64,000 bases of DNA from contig CAWEVM010000014.1 of assembly GCA_963812505.1 (NCBI GenBank), positions 124,001-188,000 on the forward strand, read 5' to 3'. The DNA comes from JAMXLO01 sp963812505. Its GTDB lineage: Bacteria > Pseudomonadota > Alphaproteobacteria > Acetobacterales > Acetobacteraceae. A model generated the notes under the pieces. The model did not search any database. It was given only the letters and a program-made list of their open reading frames with translations, and was not told where the DNA came from. The stretch's first letter is position 1, and every line of letters starts with the position of its first letter. Positions 10,099 to 18,978 of the stretch are shown here, in pieces. The translations under genes were made by a program, and so were the position numbers.

Positions 10099-10832
10099 TC
10101 AACTAGCGAGGGCGTAGGGTAGTCCGTGTGCGGCATGCTCCTCGGCCAGCATCACCTCCGGCATCACCGCCAGCAACCGTTCCTGCGTCGCCAGCCTGGC
10201 TCGGGTAAGCGGCAGCCGCACCTCATCCGTGCACAACCCGAGGCTGGCCAGCGCGGCCTTCACAAGATTGGATTGCTCTTCTTGAACAGGGCCGCGTGCA
10301 GAGGGTCGAGCAGGTCCCGCAGCACGGCAAACTTCTCCAACTCATCATTGTCCCAGGCACGGTGCAGCAGTGCGCACAGAGTGGGTGCCACGTTGGCGGT
10401 GACCGAGATGCAGCCGTTGCCGCCCATCGCCCGGTGCGCGGGCGCGGTGGCGTCATCGCCGCTCCATTGCATGAAGTCATCGCCGCACCGCGCGCGCAGC
10501 CGCGTCGGTCGCGACACATCGGCGGTGGCATCTTTCAGTCCCACGATGAGTTCGGCGTCGTGCAGCCGCGGGGCACGATGACCAGGCTGGCGCTGTCGGC
10601 TTCCAGCCGTTCGTGCGATCGGAGGTGAGTCACTTGCGGCGTGCCGGCTCGCAGCAGCGCGCACATCAGGTCGGGGCCGTCCCTGCCGAGTACCGATGAT
10701 GTGCTCTTCGGCCTCGATCGCGCCGAGGTGGCCAAGCAGGGCGGTCCCAGCTTCTGGAGGTTGTAGCGGCGGGCTGGGTGGCGCGCGACGAGGCGCGACC
10801 ACCGTACGGACGTCCGTCAGCACGATAGGCGG
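10099..10832 (-). pseudogene. Dihydrodipicolinate synthase-like (DapA family) pseudogene
   Basis: Fragments of the DapA/NAL TIM-barrel family read in order on this strand. They are PPIVLTDVRTVVAP near 10832, a scrambled section, IVGLKDATADVSR with the Schiff-base lysine, then SGDD and GGNGCISVTANVAP, then LHAALFKKSNPI near 10270. After a frame change at about 10264-10270 it continues VKAALASLGL to a stop at 10099. The N-terminal catalytic region is missing, and at least two frame changes are needed. It is clearly dead. DapA normally condenses pyruvate with aspartate semialdehyde, but family members also act on sugar acids. Confidence 0.75.
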
Positions 10833-11001
10833 CTCCTGACTTGGACAATGCGCGGACCGGAATGGTCGCCGCTCAAGTCGGGCCGGAAGATCGGCGCAAC
10901 GGCATATAATTGGCATCGGTGTTGTGGCCGGCGCGTATAGGATCGGTGTGGGGGTCAGGATAGCGCCTGGATAATGCGTAATCCCAGCCAGCGAAGGCTG
11001 C
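10833..11001. other. Gene-free stretch upstream of the dapA-like pseudogene
   Basis: About 170 bases with no credible reading frame. It may contain unrecognisable N-terminal remains of the dapA-like gene. Confidence 0.4.
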
Positions 11002-11403
11002 TTACTCCAGAGTGCGCGGGTCCTCGACATCGACGCGCAGGTGTTCGGTGGGCTGCGGCGTCGCCGTCATCACGCATACGCCATCGGGCGCATCGAACTG
11101 GTGCCAGGTGTTCTGCGGCACAACGACCATCATCCCGGCGCTGAGCGTCACGGATTGTTTCCCCTCCGCGGTCATCAGATGCAGCGTCGTCGCACCGTCG
11201 ACAATCTGCACGATCTCATCGCCTTGCGGATGCCGCTCCCAGGCGCTCGTGCCGGCGAACTTGGCGGTGAAGATCGCGCCGTCGCGATAGGGCGCCACCC
11301 GTCCGAATGCCCCCTTGCGTTCGGCCTCGGTCGAAGTCGGGGTGCGCCCCTCGAGCATTGTCAGCCTGGCGAACTCGGCTTTGAGATCGACGACTGGGAT
11401 CAT
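11002..11403 (-). CDS. Cupin domain protein
   Basis: 133 residues forming a single small beta-barrel. Motif 1 is degenerate around WERHPQGDEIVQIVDG, with H, E and D residues that could bind metal. Motif 2 is around PQNTWHQF. The ATG at 11403 has GGAGGAG immediately upstream, a strong ribosome site, although the frame stays open for several hundred bases further 5' by chance. Single-domain cupins act as sugar-binding, isomerase or quercetinase-like proteins; the specific role cannot be read. The promoter region carries a 25-base tandem duplication. Confidence 0.8.
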   Translation of the reverse strand: MIPVVDLKAEFARLTMLEGRTPTSTEAERKGAFGRVAPYRDGAIFTAKFAGTSAWERHPQGDEIVQIVDGATTLHLMTAEGKQSVTLSAGMMVVVPQNTWHQFDAPDGVCVMTATPQPTEHLRVDVEDPRTLE

Positions 11404-11439
11404 GCTCTCCTCCAGCTGCTCGGCGTGTGCCGAGACTAT

Positions 11440-11489
11440 ATCGGTTGAGGCTTGGATCGTCGCCATCGGTTGAGGCTTGGATCGTCGCC
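11440..11489. repeat. 25-bp perfect tandem duplication
   Basis: ATCGGTTGAGGCTTGGATCG plus TCGCC occurs twice head to tail with no spacer. It lies 37 bases upstream of the cupin start, where that gene's promoter should be. Slipped-strand duplication is the simplest explanation. Confidence 0.95.
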
Positions 11490-11504
11490 CCTCGCCCCCA
11501 ACCC

Positions 11505-11521
11505 CCTCCCGCAAGGGGAGG
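11505..11521. repeat. Small GC-rich hairpin (REP-like)
   Basis: CCTCCCGCAAGGGGAGG can form a 6-bp stem with a 5-base loop, preceded by a C-rich tract. This type of short palindrome is widely dispersed in proteobacterial intergenic regions. There is no U-run in either direction, so it is not a typical intrinsic terminator. Confidence 0.5.
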
Positions 11522-11580
11522 AGGAGCAGTGAACATGCAGAACTTGCCTGGATGTTATGGCCAAGGCAGCGTGTCGGCAG

Positions 11581-12330
11581 ATGAGCGCACTGACACTTTA
11601 CGTCCTGGTTGGCGCGTTGGCCGCGGGTTTCGTGCAGGGGCTTTCGGGGTTTGCCTTCGGCCTGGTGGCGATGACGTTCTGGGTGTGGGTTATCGTACCG
11701 CAGGTTGCCGGCCCCCTGGTGGTGTTCGGTTCGCTGGTCGGGCAACTGCTCTCGCTTGGCTCGTTCCGTCGCAGTTTCAATGGACAACGCCTCGTGCCCT
11801 TTGTACTCGGCGGATGTGTAGGCACGCCGATTGGCGTGTGGATGCTGCGATATATCGATCCGACTGTATTCAAAATGGCGGTCGGTCTGATTCTTGTGGC
11901 GTACTGTCCGCTGATGCTGTCCATGGGCGCCATGTCGCGGGTGACAGCGGGCGGTCGGCTGGCCGACGGCGGCGTCGGTCTGATCGGTGGCGTCATGGGA
12001 GGTCTGGGCGGTCTCAACGGACCGGCGCCAACTCTTTGGTGCTCGCTGCGCGGCTGGAGTAGAGATGAGCAACGCGCAGTGTTCCAAACTTTCAGCCTGT
12101 GCATGCAGGCGCTGACCTTGGCGATCTATGCCGCAAGCGGCCTTATTACGCGCCAGACCGTCGGGCTGTTCGCGATCGTCGCTCCCGCGATGGTTGTGCC
12201 GACATTGATCGGTGTCAGGCTCTATGCGCGGTTCAGCGAGGTGGGGTTCCGCCGGCTCATCCTCGTGCTGCTGGGCCTTTCCGGGGTTGTGCTGCTGATC
12301 GCCTCGGTGCCTCGCCTGCTGGTCGGATGA
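11581..12330 (+). CDS. TauE/SafE family sulfite exporter-like permease
   Basis: 249 residues with about eight hydrophobic helices and an internal duplication typical of the family. The first half-repeat has GALAAGFVQGLSGFAFGL, and the second has GGVMGGLGGLNGP. Members export sulfite, sulfoacetate or other organic anions, or take up substrates; the solute here is unknown. An ATG at 11557 in the same frame is an alternative start, and neither has a clear ribosome site. It converges on the DUF6635-like pseudogene, with 12 bases between the two stops. Confidence 0.85.
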   Translation: MSALTLYVLVGALAAGFVQGLSGFAFGLVAMTFWVWVIVPQVAGPLVVFGSLVGQLLSLGSFRRSFNGQRLVPFVLGGCVGTPIGVWMLRYIDPTVFKMAVGLILVAYCPLMLSMGAMSRVTAGGRLADGGVGLIGGVMGGLGGLNGPAPTLWCSLRGWSRDEQRAVFQTFSLCMQALTLAIYAASGLITRQTVGLFAIVAPAMVVPTLIGVRLYARFSEVGFRRLILVLLGLSGVVLLIASVPRLLVG

Positions 12331-12342
12331 ACGGCACATCGC

Positions 12343-13341
12343 TCAACGCGTGAGCCGGTATGCCGCGGTGACCAGATCGAACACATCGAGCAGGCGCGCC
12401 ACATAACGGTCGCGCACCGCGTAGCCGGGGGCTGCGGGATCCAGCAACTGTCGCTCCATCGCATCGACCATCCGTCGCAGCCGTCGCTGATGCAGACCGA
12501 GCCGGCGCTGCACGGGATCGGCGACAATGCCTGCGAATGCCGACAGGACGGAGCCGATTGCCAACAACCCGCCGCTGAGGCTGAACAGCAACGCTGTCGA
12601 GGGCACAACGGGAAACAGCCCGTACCAAAGGGTGCCGAACCCCGCGCCCAGTGGGAACGACGATATGGCTGCCTGCTGCGCCACCATCGAGGCCAGCATC
12701 GGACCGAACGACACAGCGCCCGGGGTCAGCTTGCCGAGCGTCAGCGCACCTGCGCTGAGGGACATGAGCGCGGTGGTGATCTCGGCCGCCGTCCCGCGCG
12801 TGACGACATATTCCGCCAGGGTGCGCTCGAGCACCCGGTGTCGCAGCGGATCATCGTCCTTCAGGCCGATGGACGTCAGCATCGCGCGTAATATCGTCTC
12901 GGCCAGGGCGTCGCGCGTGCTGACGCGGTCACCCGCCTGGCACGGCAGCTCCAACAAATCCGTGCGGACCAGCCACTCGATGCGAAGCGACACGGAGGTG
13001 CTCAATAGCAATCGCCTTCGGCCGAGCGCGTTTGCCACGCGTTCCGAGCCTACCCTTCGTGCGCCAGCCGCGGCCAAGTGCAGCGCTGCCGCCGGCGCCG
13101 CCATGGTGAGGTTCACCGGCGCGCGCAGCATGTCCCAGCCGAAGGCGGCACGATGCAGTCGCAGCCCCGCCCGTAGAGAGAAATGCCGGTCGACGAAGTC
13201 CGGAATTCACTCGCGGCGGGCCGTGCAGTAGCGCCGGATACCCGCTTCCACTGCCTCGCGCGCCAACTCCTCCGTTTCGCGTGTTGCGCCGGAGGCGTAT
13301 TCGGCTGGCTGCCTGGCCTTGCGCAAGGGGATACTCAGCAT
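12343..13341 (-). pseudogene. DUF6635-like protein gene with an internal stop codon
   Basis: From the ATG at 13341 the frame reads through REAVEAGIRRYCTARRE, meets TGA at 13207-13209, then continues in the same frame with IPDFVDRHFSLRAGL and LRAPVNLTMAAP. The continuity across the stop shows that one sense codon (probably CGA, Arg) became TGA. The remainder is an intact 262-codon frame with hydrophobic segments near the C-terminal third. The family name is my recollection of similar Acetobacteraceae/Rhodobacter proteins; no function is known. A shorter product could still start at the ATG at 13131. Confidence 0.65.
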
Positions 13342-13496
13342 TGGCGGCGAGACTACGCGCGGCGGCGTACGCCGGAAAGCAAACCTGTGTGAGACCCGGG
13401 CGCCGTGGGGGTCAGCGCCATAAATGTGCAGGGCAGTGCAGGATAGCCATCTGCCGCCGAGATTTTGTGCGAGGGACCTACATCGTTCGGCGGTGC
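13342..13496. other. Intergenic, nothing recognised
   Basis: About 155 bases with no supported gene, RNA or hairpin; it presumably carries the promoter for the DUF6635-like gene. Confidence 0.4.
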
Positions 13497-13760
13497 TCAG
13501 CGCTTGGCCGGCGGGGTCGCTGTGATGGTGCAGGTCGGGTGCATGAGCGGCGTTACGTAGATGGGGTCATCCACGTTCCCGGCGTAGAACGGACCGGTTC
13601 CGCACACAGAGCCCTTCATCTGCTCAATGATCCGGGTGGGTTCGTCGAGGATTCTTTGCTCGACACTCTGTCTGCCGCGCTTTTTGTCTGTCTCGATGTC
13701 CGCAGACGATCCCGCCCAGGTCGTGCTCGGGAGTAAGGCGATGACGGATAGAACAGGCAT
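13497..13760 (-). CDS. Small secreted hypothetical protein
   Basis: 87 residues from the ATG at 13760. An N-terminal hydrophobic segment (MPVLSVIALLPSTTWAG) looks like a signal peptide. The rest has two cysteines (in GSVCGTG and HPTCTIT) that could form a disulfide. An in-frame upstream ATG at 13832 would add a basic n-region. Base composition is less GC-rich than the neighbours. No family recognised; it could be a remnant of a longer gene. Confidence 0.45.
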   Translation of the reverse strand: MPVLSVIALLPSTTWAGSSADIETDKKRGRQSVEQRILDEPTRIIEQMKGSVCGTGPFYAGNVDDPIYVTPLMHPTCTITATPPAKR

Positions 13761-13956
13761 TATTCTTGGCGTTGATAGTAGGGCGCGTGCGTTTACAATT
13801 CTCGGTAGTAACGTTCTCGCCAATCGCAGCATAGGTTGCTCTCCGAAGATCGGCGCACTTCGACTGGCGCCCGTAATATTCCCTGCACGTTCTATGCCAC
13901 GTACGCGTAATGATCCGCATGCCTGGGCGAGGTGATCGGTCCCCGGGCGAATCCGC

Positions 13957-14187
13957 TCACCGCGTTGCCGAAAGGGACGGGTGCGGGGTGGTCAGTGCAC
14001 CTACAGCAGCACCACCCACGGCGCCGACGGGACCACCGATCAACGCCCCTTTCCCGCCTCCAGCCAAGGCGCCGGCCACCGCTCCGGCGCCGCCGCCGAT
14101 CAGGGCGCCGTTGATGGCGCGCTTGTCCGAATTGTAGGAGCAGCCAACCAGTGCGAGAAGGCTCAGGATAAAGCATGCACGACGCAT
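13957..14187 (-). CDS. Glycine-zipper lipoprotein
   Basis: 76 residues. The signal peptide MRRACFILSLLALVGC ends in the lipobox LVGC. The mature part contains repeated GxxxG units (INGALIGGGAGAVAGALAGG and GGPVGAVGGAAVG), the hallmark of glycine-zipper outer-membrane lipoproteins such as SlyB/YMGG types, which pack as helical hairpins in the membrane. The ATG at 14187 has GGAAGGAG about five bases upstream. The role is probably envelope integrity or stress. Confidence 0.8.
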   Translation of the reverse strand: MRRACFILSLLALVGCSYNSDKRAINGALIGGGAGAVAGALAGGGKGALIGGPVGAVGGAAVGALTTPHPSLSATR

Positions 14188-14410
14188 CGAAGCTCCTTCC
14201 GCTTGTTCCGGGCTGAACGCGGCGAGCAACGCTGGGTTTCGCCCAGCTTGCGCGTCGCGGTGGGCGGTGGCCGGGACACACAGCGGTCGGCGTAACGGAG
14301 GCAGAGGCGCGCAACCTGGCCATGCCGCGCGGTGAACTGATCCAGATCAATGCCGAATGGCGGTAAGGCGGCTACGCGACGCAGCCAAGAGTTGTTGGAG
14401 ACCAAGCGAA

Positions 14411-14842
14411 ATGAGCGGGGCGCAGGAGGGCACGCTGTGGCCGGTGAGAAGCGACACGGCGGCGACGCCAGAGGAGAATGAACAGAACGATCGTGAGCGG
14501 GTTCGCTGGCAGGCGGAGGAAGAGCGGCAGATTGCCGAGGAGCAGCGCATCACGGCAGAGGAAGTCCGCAAGCAAGCGGAAACCATTCGTGCGGCGGCGG
14601 AGGATGCGCGTGCGGCGGCGGAAGCGGCGAGGGCGGCCGCTGAGAGCGCCCGCGAGCAACTGGAACTGGCGCGGCAGGCCAATGAGGAACTCAGGAAGGC
14701 CACTGAGGAGGCGAGGCAGGTGGCGGAAAGCTTGCGGGAGCAGGCTGAGGAACAACGGGCCTCGGCGGAAGAGCAGCGCCACATCCTGACCGAGATCCTG
14801 GCAACGCTGCGATCGCAGGCCAGCGGCCGGCCGGCCGGGTGA
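14411..14842 (+). CDS. Alanine-rich coiled-coil protein
   Basis: 143 residues, almost entirely charged coiled coil with heptad-like units: IAEEQRITAEEVRKQ, AAAEDARAAAEAARAAAE and EQAEEQRASAEEQRH. There is no signal peptide or membrane segment. The ATG at 14411 has GGAG about 10 bases upstream. The next gene, a predicted K+ channel, starts 10 bases after the stop, so the two are probably cotranscribed and the coiled coil may be a cytoplasmic partner of the channel. Function otherwise unknown. Confidence 0.75.
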   Translation: MSGAQEGTLWPVRSDTAATPEENEQNDRERVRWQAEEERQIAEEQRITAEEVRKQAETIRAAAEDARAAAEAARAAAESAREQLELARQANEELRKATEEARQVAESLREQAEEQRASAEEQRHILTEILATLRSQASGRPAG

Positions 14843-14852
14843 AGCGCGCCAA

Positions 14853-15812
14853 GTGACCCGTCAGCCTGTCCACGTCAGTTCGCACGGACGCTTTGTCGGC
14901 CTCGACCGGCACTGGCTGCGTTCGACCGGATTCACGCTGTTGCTGGTCGGGCTTGTCGCAGGCGCGATTGGTGTCGATTGGACGGCGGCGGTGTCGTCGC
15001 TGATCACCTGCGCAGTCGGGTTCGGCTTCTTCTATCTGCTGTTCTCCGGCGGCGCGCATTTCGGCATGACGGTCGCCAACTTTCTGGCGATTTATGCGTG
15101 CATGTTCGAGTTCTTTCGCGATGCAAACTTCCCTGCGGCACCGCGCGGCTTCGCTCTGGGCGCGGTGGCGATGCCGGTTCTGGGCTTTCTCGCCGGTTGC
15201 TTCATGCGCCGACGACAAGTGTACTCGATCATCCATGCGCGCCGAATCCGCGAGCTTCATCACCTGCCACGCGTGACCGGCTGGCTGTTGGCCGCGCTCG
15301 GTGTGGGTGCTGCGTCTTTCGCGCTGCCACGGTTGGAGCTCGACGCACAGCAGCAGGGGTTAGCTCTGTTGGGAGCGATGACCCTGATCACGCTGCTTGT
15401 CGTCGCCTCGGTGCGTGACGTGATCCTGGCGATCATCGACGTCGCCATGGTGTTCGAGGGCGTTGCCGCCCGGCTCGATCGACTGGTGCGGCCTATGATG
15501 GCGTTCGTCACATTCTATGGGCTGCTGGTGGTGGTGTTCGCCTGCCTCTACCGCATCGCCGATCTGACCACGCCGGTGCCGCAATTCTCACTGCACGCGA
15601 CGCCTGAGCGCATCAGCTTCGTCGATGCGCTGTATTACAGCGTTGCGACGATCACCACGCTGGGGGTTGGCGATATCGCACCGACGTCGATGCTGGTGCG
15701 GGCCGTGACCGCGATCGAGGTAGTGTCGGGCGTGCTGATGCTGCTGTTCGGGTTCAGTGAGATCATGCGGAGCGCCAGTGCCGACCGACGCCCGCCGCAC
15801 GATTCCGCCTAG
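14853..15812 (+). CDS. Two-pore-helix type potassium channel family protein
   Basis: 319 residues beginning at a GTG. Three or four hydrophobic helices in the first 110 residues and two in the middle are followed by a C-terminal ion-channel module (about residues 215-310). That module has an outer helix (MAFVTFYGLLVVVFACL), a pore helix and the filter TTLGVGDIAP, and an inner helix. The filter TLGVGD is a variant of TVGYGD with Tyr replaced by Val, as in some K+ channels with the GVGD form. No RCK/TrkA domain is attached. Selectivity for K+ is inferred from the filter only. Confidence 0.82.
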   Translation: MTRQPVHVSSHGRFVGLDRHWLRSTGFTLLLVGLVAGAIGVDWTAAVSSLITCAVGFGFFYLLFSGGAHFGMTVANFLAIYACMFEFFRDANFPAAPRGFALGAVAMPVLGFLAGCFMRRRQVYSIIHARRIRELHHLPRVTGWLLAALGVGAASFALPRLELDAQQQGLALLGAMTLITLLVVASVRDVILAIIDVAMVFEGVAARLDRLVRPMMAFVTFYGLLVVVFACLYRIADLTTPVPQFSLHATPERISFVDALYYSVATITTLGVGDIAPTSMLVRAVTAIEVVSGVLMLLFGFSEIMRSASADRRPPHDSA

Positions 15813-15913
15813 CCAACGACAGAGTTTCGCCACCAATGGCAATCATGCGGGGAGTCGAGCGAGTTGCGGGACAGTCGATTGCTTATCGCAAGGACACTGA
15901 TGGGACGTAGAGC

Positions 15914-16886
15914 ATGAGTTGGAGCGGGCGTAGGGTATTGGTCACCGGCGGGGCGGGTTTTCTCGGTGCGAACCTGTGCCACTCCCTCGCGCAGCGCGGT
16001 GCGCGCGTCGTGGCGCTGGATGGGTTCCTGTTCGGTGGCGGTGCCAATGTGGCGAACCTGGCCGATGCGTCGGTAGAGCTGGTGCGCGGCGATATCCGCG
16101 AGCTGGACCTGCGCAATGCGTGCGAGGGTGCCTCGGTGATTTTCAACCTCGCCGCGCAGACCAGTCACATGGGCGGACAGAACGACCCGCTGGCGGATAT
16201 TGCAGTGAACGCGGTCGGGCAGGTGCGGCTGATCCAGGCGGCGCGCGAGGCAGCTCCGGACGCCGTGGTGGTGCACGCCTCGACGCGGCAATTCTACGGC
16301 CGGGTGGAGAAGCTGCCGGTGGACGAGAGCCAGCCCGTGGCGCCGCCGGACGCGAACGGCGTGTCGAAGTTCGCCGGCGAGCAGGTACTGGCTATTGGAG
16401 CACCGGGTGCGCGGCCGGCCGGTGGTGTCGCTGCGGCTCACCAACTGCTATGGCCCGCGGTTGCGCATCCGCGACGCGCGGCAGACATTTCTGGGCATCT
16501 GGATCCGCTGCGTGCTGGAGGGGCGGCCCTTCGAGGTGTGGGGCGGCTCGCAGCTACGCGATCTGACCTATGTGGATGACGTGACCGAGGCGTTCCTGCT
16601 CGCGGCGGATACGCCTGAGTGCCATGGCAGGATCTTCAACATCGGGGGTCCGCCGCCTGCCTCGCTGCATGACATCGCCGAACTGCTGGTGCGGCTCGCT
16701 GGCCCCCCGGCACGCTATGTCACGCGTGAGTTCCCCGCCGACCGCGCCGCCATTGATATCGGCAGCTACCACGCGGACGACCGCGCGTTCCGTGCCGCAA
16801 CCGGCTGGAAGGCGGGCGTATCTCTTGAAGAGGGCATCCGGCGGTCATTGGACTGGTTCCGGCCCAGGCTCGCGGACTATCTGTAG
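15914..16886 (+). pseudogene. NAD-dependent sugar epimerase/dehydratase, frameshifted
   Basis: Extended SDR family. The NAD motif TGGAGFLG starts near residue 12, and the catalytic Ser lies in VVHASTRQFYG with an active-site-like Tyr there. The first frame runs MSWSGRRVLVTGG to SKFAGEQ. From 16385 the similarity continues in the +1 frame with YWLLEHRV, then LRLTNCYGPRL and DLTYVDDVTEAF to the stop at 16886. Removing one G at 16384-16385 restores a full-length product of about 323 residues. Either a recent frameshift or a sequence error. The substrate is probably a nucleotide sugar. Confidence 0.8.
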
Positions 16887-16946
16887 GCCGTTGCCCGGAC
16901 TCCCCCTCACCGGGTAGGGTGCCGCCGTGAGTTATGAGAACACAGC

Positions 16947-18914
16947 ATGAACGATCTGTTTGGTGGCAAGCAGGGCAAGGAGTCCGACTATTCCGCCAAG
17001 GACATTGAGGTCCTGGAGGGGTTGGAGCCGGTTCGCCGCCGCCCGGGCATGTATATCGGCGGCACGGACGAGACAGCTCTGCACCACCTGGCCGCCGAAA
17101 TGCTCGACAACGCGATGGACGAGGCGGTGGCAGGCCACGCCAGTTTCATCGAGGTTACGCTGGAGCCGGACAACTGGCTGACGGTGCGTGACAACGGCCG
17201 CGGCATCCCAGTTGATCCACACCCGAAATTCAAGAATCTCAGCGCGTTGGAAGTTATTCTGACGACGCTTCATTCGGGCGGCAAGTTCGGCGGCAAGGTC
17301 TATGCGACGTCCGGGGGCCTGCACGGAGTAGGGAGCTCTGTGGTGAACGCGTTGTCGGCCGCGATGCAGGTGGAGGTCGCGCGCGATCGGGTGCTGTGGA
17401 AACAGAGTTACTCGCGCGGCAAACCAACGACCAAGCTGATCAACGCGGGCCCGGTGCCCAACAAGCGCGGAACCTCGATCCGCTTCAAGCCGGACCCGAC
17501 CGTGTTCGGCGGCGTCGGGTTCAGTCCGTCGCGGCTATATCGGCTGTGTCGCTCAAAGGCTTATTTGTTCCGCGGCGTGCAAATCCGATGGGCGTGCGAT
17601 GCGTCTCTGCTGCGTGGTCTGAAGGATGACACGCCCACCGAGGCGGTGCTGCACTTTCCGGGCGGGCTGCGCGACAGCCTGGAGGCGGAAATCGGTGAGG
17701 CGTCTCGGGTCCTGCCGCAGCCGTGGTCAGGCGAGGCGGACCTTCCAGGTGGTGCCGGCCGAATGGAATGGGCCACGGCCTGGCTGGAGGAAGGAGAGGG
17801 GTTTGTCCACTCTTACTGCAACACGATTCCGACCACCCAGGGGGGCACGCACGAAGCCGGATTTCGCACTGCTCTACTGAAAGGGCTGCGTGCCTGGGGT
17901 GAACAGCGCGGTAATCGCCGCATTGCTCAGGTGGTGGCCGAGGACCTGCTCGGACCTATTGCGGCCAAGCTGTCGGTGTTTCTGCGTGATCCGCAGTTCC
18001 AGGGCCAGACCAAGGAGAAGCTCACCAGCACCGAGGCTGCGCGCCTGGTCGAGACTGCGCTGCGCGACCGCTTCGACCACTGGCTGGCCGGCGATCCGAC
18101 GCAGGCAGACAATTTGCTCACTTTTGTCATTGAGCGCGCCGAAGAGCGGCTGCGCCGGCGCGAAGTGAAGGACACGGCGCGCAAGTCGGCCACGCGGCGA
18201 CTCCGGCTGCCGGGCAAACTTACCGACTGCACGCGGGAGAACGCCGCCGAGACCGAGATCTTCCTGGTGGAGGGCGATTCAGCTGGTGGCTCAGCCAAGC
18301 AGGCGCGCAACCGCGAGACCCAGGCGGTGCTGCCGCTGCGTGGCAAGATCCTCAACGTGGCGAGCGCATCGGCGGACAAGCTGCGGCAGAACCAGGAGCT
18401 GAAGGACCTGATCGAGGCGCTGGGCTGTGGCGTCGGCGACCGCTTTGACCTCGCCAAGCTGCGCTATGGCCGGGTCATTATCATGACCGACGCCGACGTG
18501 GATGGGGCGCATATCGCGTCGCTGCTCATGACGTTCTTCTATCGCGAGCTGCCCGAGCTGGTGCGCCACGGGCACGTGTACCTGGCGCAGCCGCCGCTGT
18601 ACCGGCTGACGCAGGGGGCGAAGTCCGTCTATGCGATGGACGACGCGGACCGCGAGGCCAAGACCAGGCGCGAGTTCAAGGCGAACGCGAAGGTGGAGGT
18701 CAGCCGCTTTAAGGGCTTGGGCGAGATGCCACCGTCGCAGCTCAAAGAGACCACGATGGACCCCGCGAAGCGCACGCTGCTGAAGGTGGTGGCCGCGCCT
18801 GGCGAGCGGGCGGCGACCGCGGAACTGGTAGAGAGCCTGATGGGACGGCGGCCGGAATTGCGCTTCCAGTTCATTCAGGAACGGGCACGGACGGTGGAGG
18901 AGGTCGACGTTTAG
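16947..18914 (+). CDS. parE: DNA topoisomerase IV subunit B
   Basis: 655 residues, normal for ParE. The GHKL ATPase has the Mg/ATP motif EMLDNAMDEA, DNGRGIP and the lid GGLHGVGSSVVNALS. The transducer domain follows. The Toprim domain has EGDSAGGSAKQARNR at about residue 440 and TDADVDGAHI at about 513. The type IIA signature PLRGKILNV is present. ParE with ParC decatenates daughter chromosomes. No parC is in the window. The short length without the GyrB insertion and the sequence details favour ParE over GyrB. Confidence 0.95.
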   Translation: MNDLFGGKQGKESDYSAKDIEVLEGLEPVRRRPGMYIGGTDETALHHLAAEMLDNAMDEAVAGHASFIEVTLEPDNWLTVRDNGRGIPVDPHPKFKNLSALEVILTTLHSGGKFGGKVYATSGGLHGVGSSVVNALSAAMQVEVARDRVLWKQSYSRGKPTTKLINAGPVPNKRGTSIRFKPDPTVFGGVGFSPSRLYRLCRSKAYLFRGVQIRWACDASLLRGLKDDTPTEAVLHFPGGLRDSLEAEIGEASRVLPQPWSGEADLPGGAGRMEWATAWLEEGEGFVHSYCNTIPTTQGGTHEAGFRTALLKGLRAWGEQRGNRRIAQVVAEDLLGPIAAKLSVFLRDPQFQGQTKEKLTSTEAARLVETALRDRFDHWLAGDPTQADNLLTFVIERAEERLRRREVKDTARKSATRRLRLPGKLTDCTRENAAETEIFLVEGDSAGGSAKQARNRETQAVLPLRGKILNVASASADKLRQNQELKDLIEALGCGVGDRFDLAKLRYGRVIIMTDADVDGAHIASLLMTFFYRELPELVRHGHVYLAQPPLYRLTQGAKSVYAMDDADREAKTRREFKANAKVEVSRFKGLGEMPPSQLKETTMDPAKRTLLKVVAAPGERAATAELVESLMGRRPELRFQFIQERARTVEEVDV

Positions 18915-18978
18915 GATCTTGCGACCGCCAGCGGGCGCGACAGGGAGAGACCCCGCCGCACCGCGGCCTGTAATGTCC

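Noticed and set aside
11404..12339. N-terminal extension of the cupin frame over the permease gene
   Set aside because: It runs antisense through an intact TauE/SafE gene, and a strong ribosome site marks the true cupin start at 11403.
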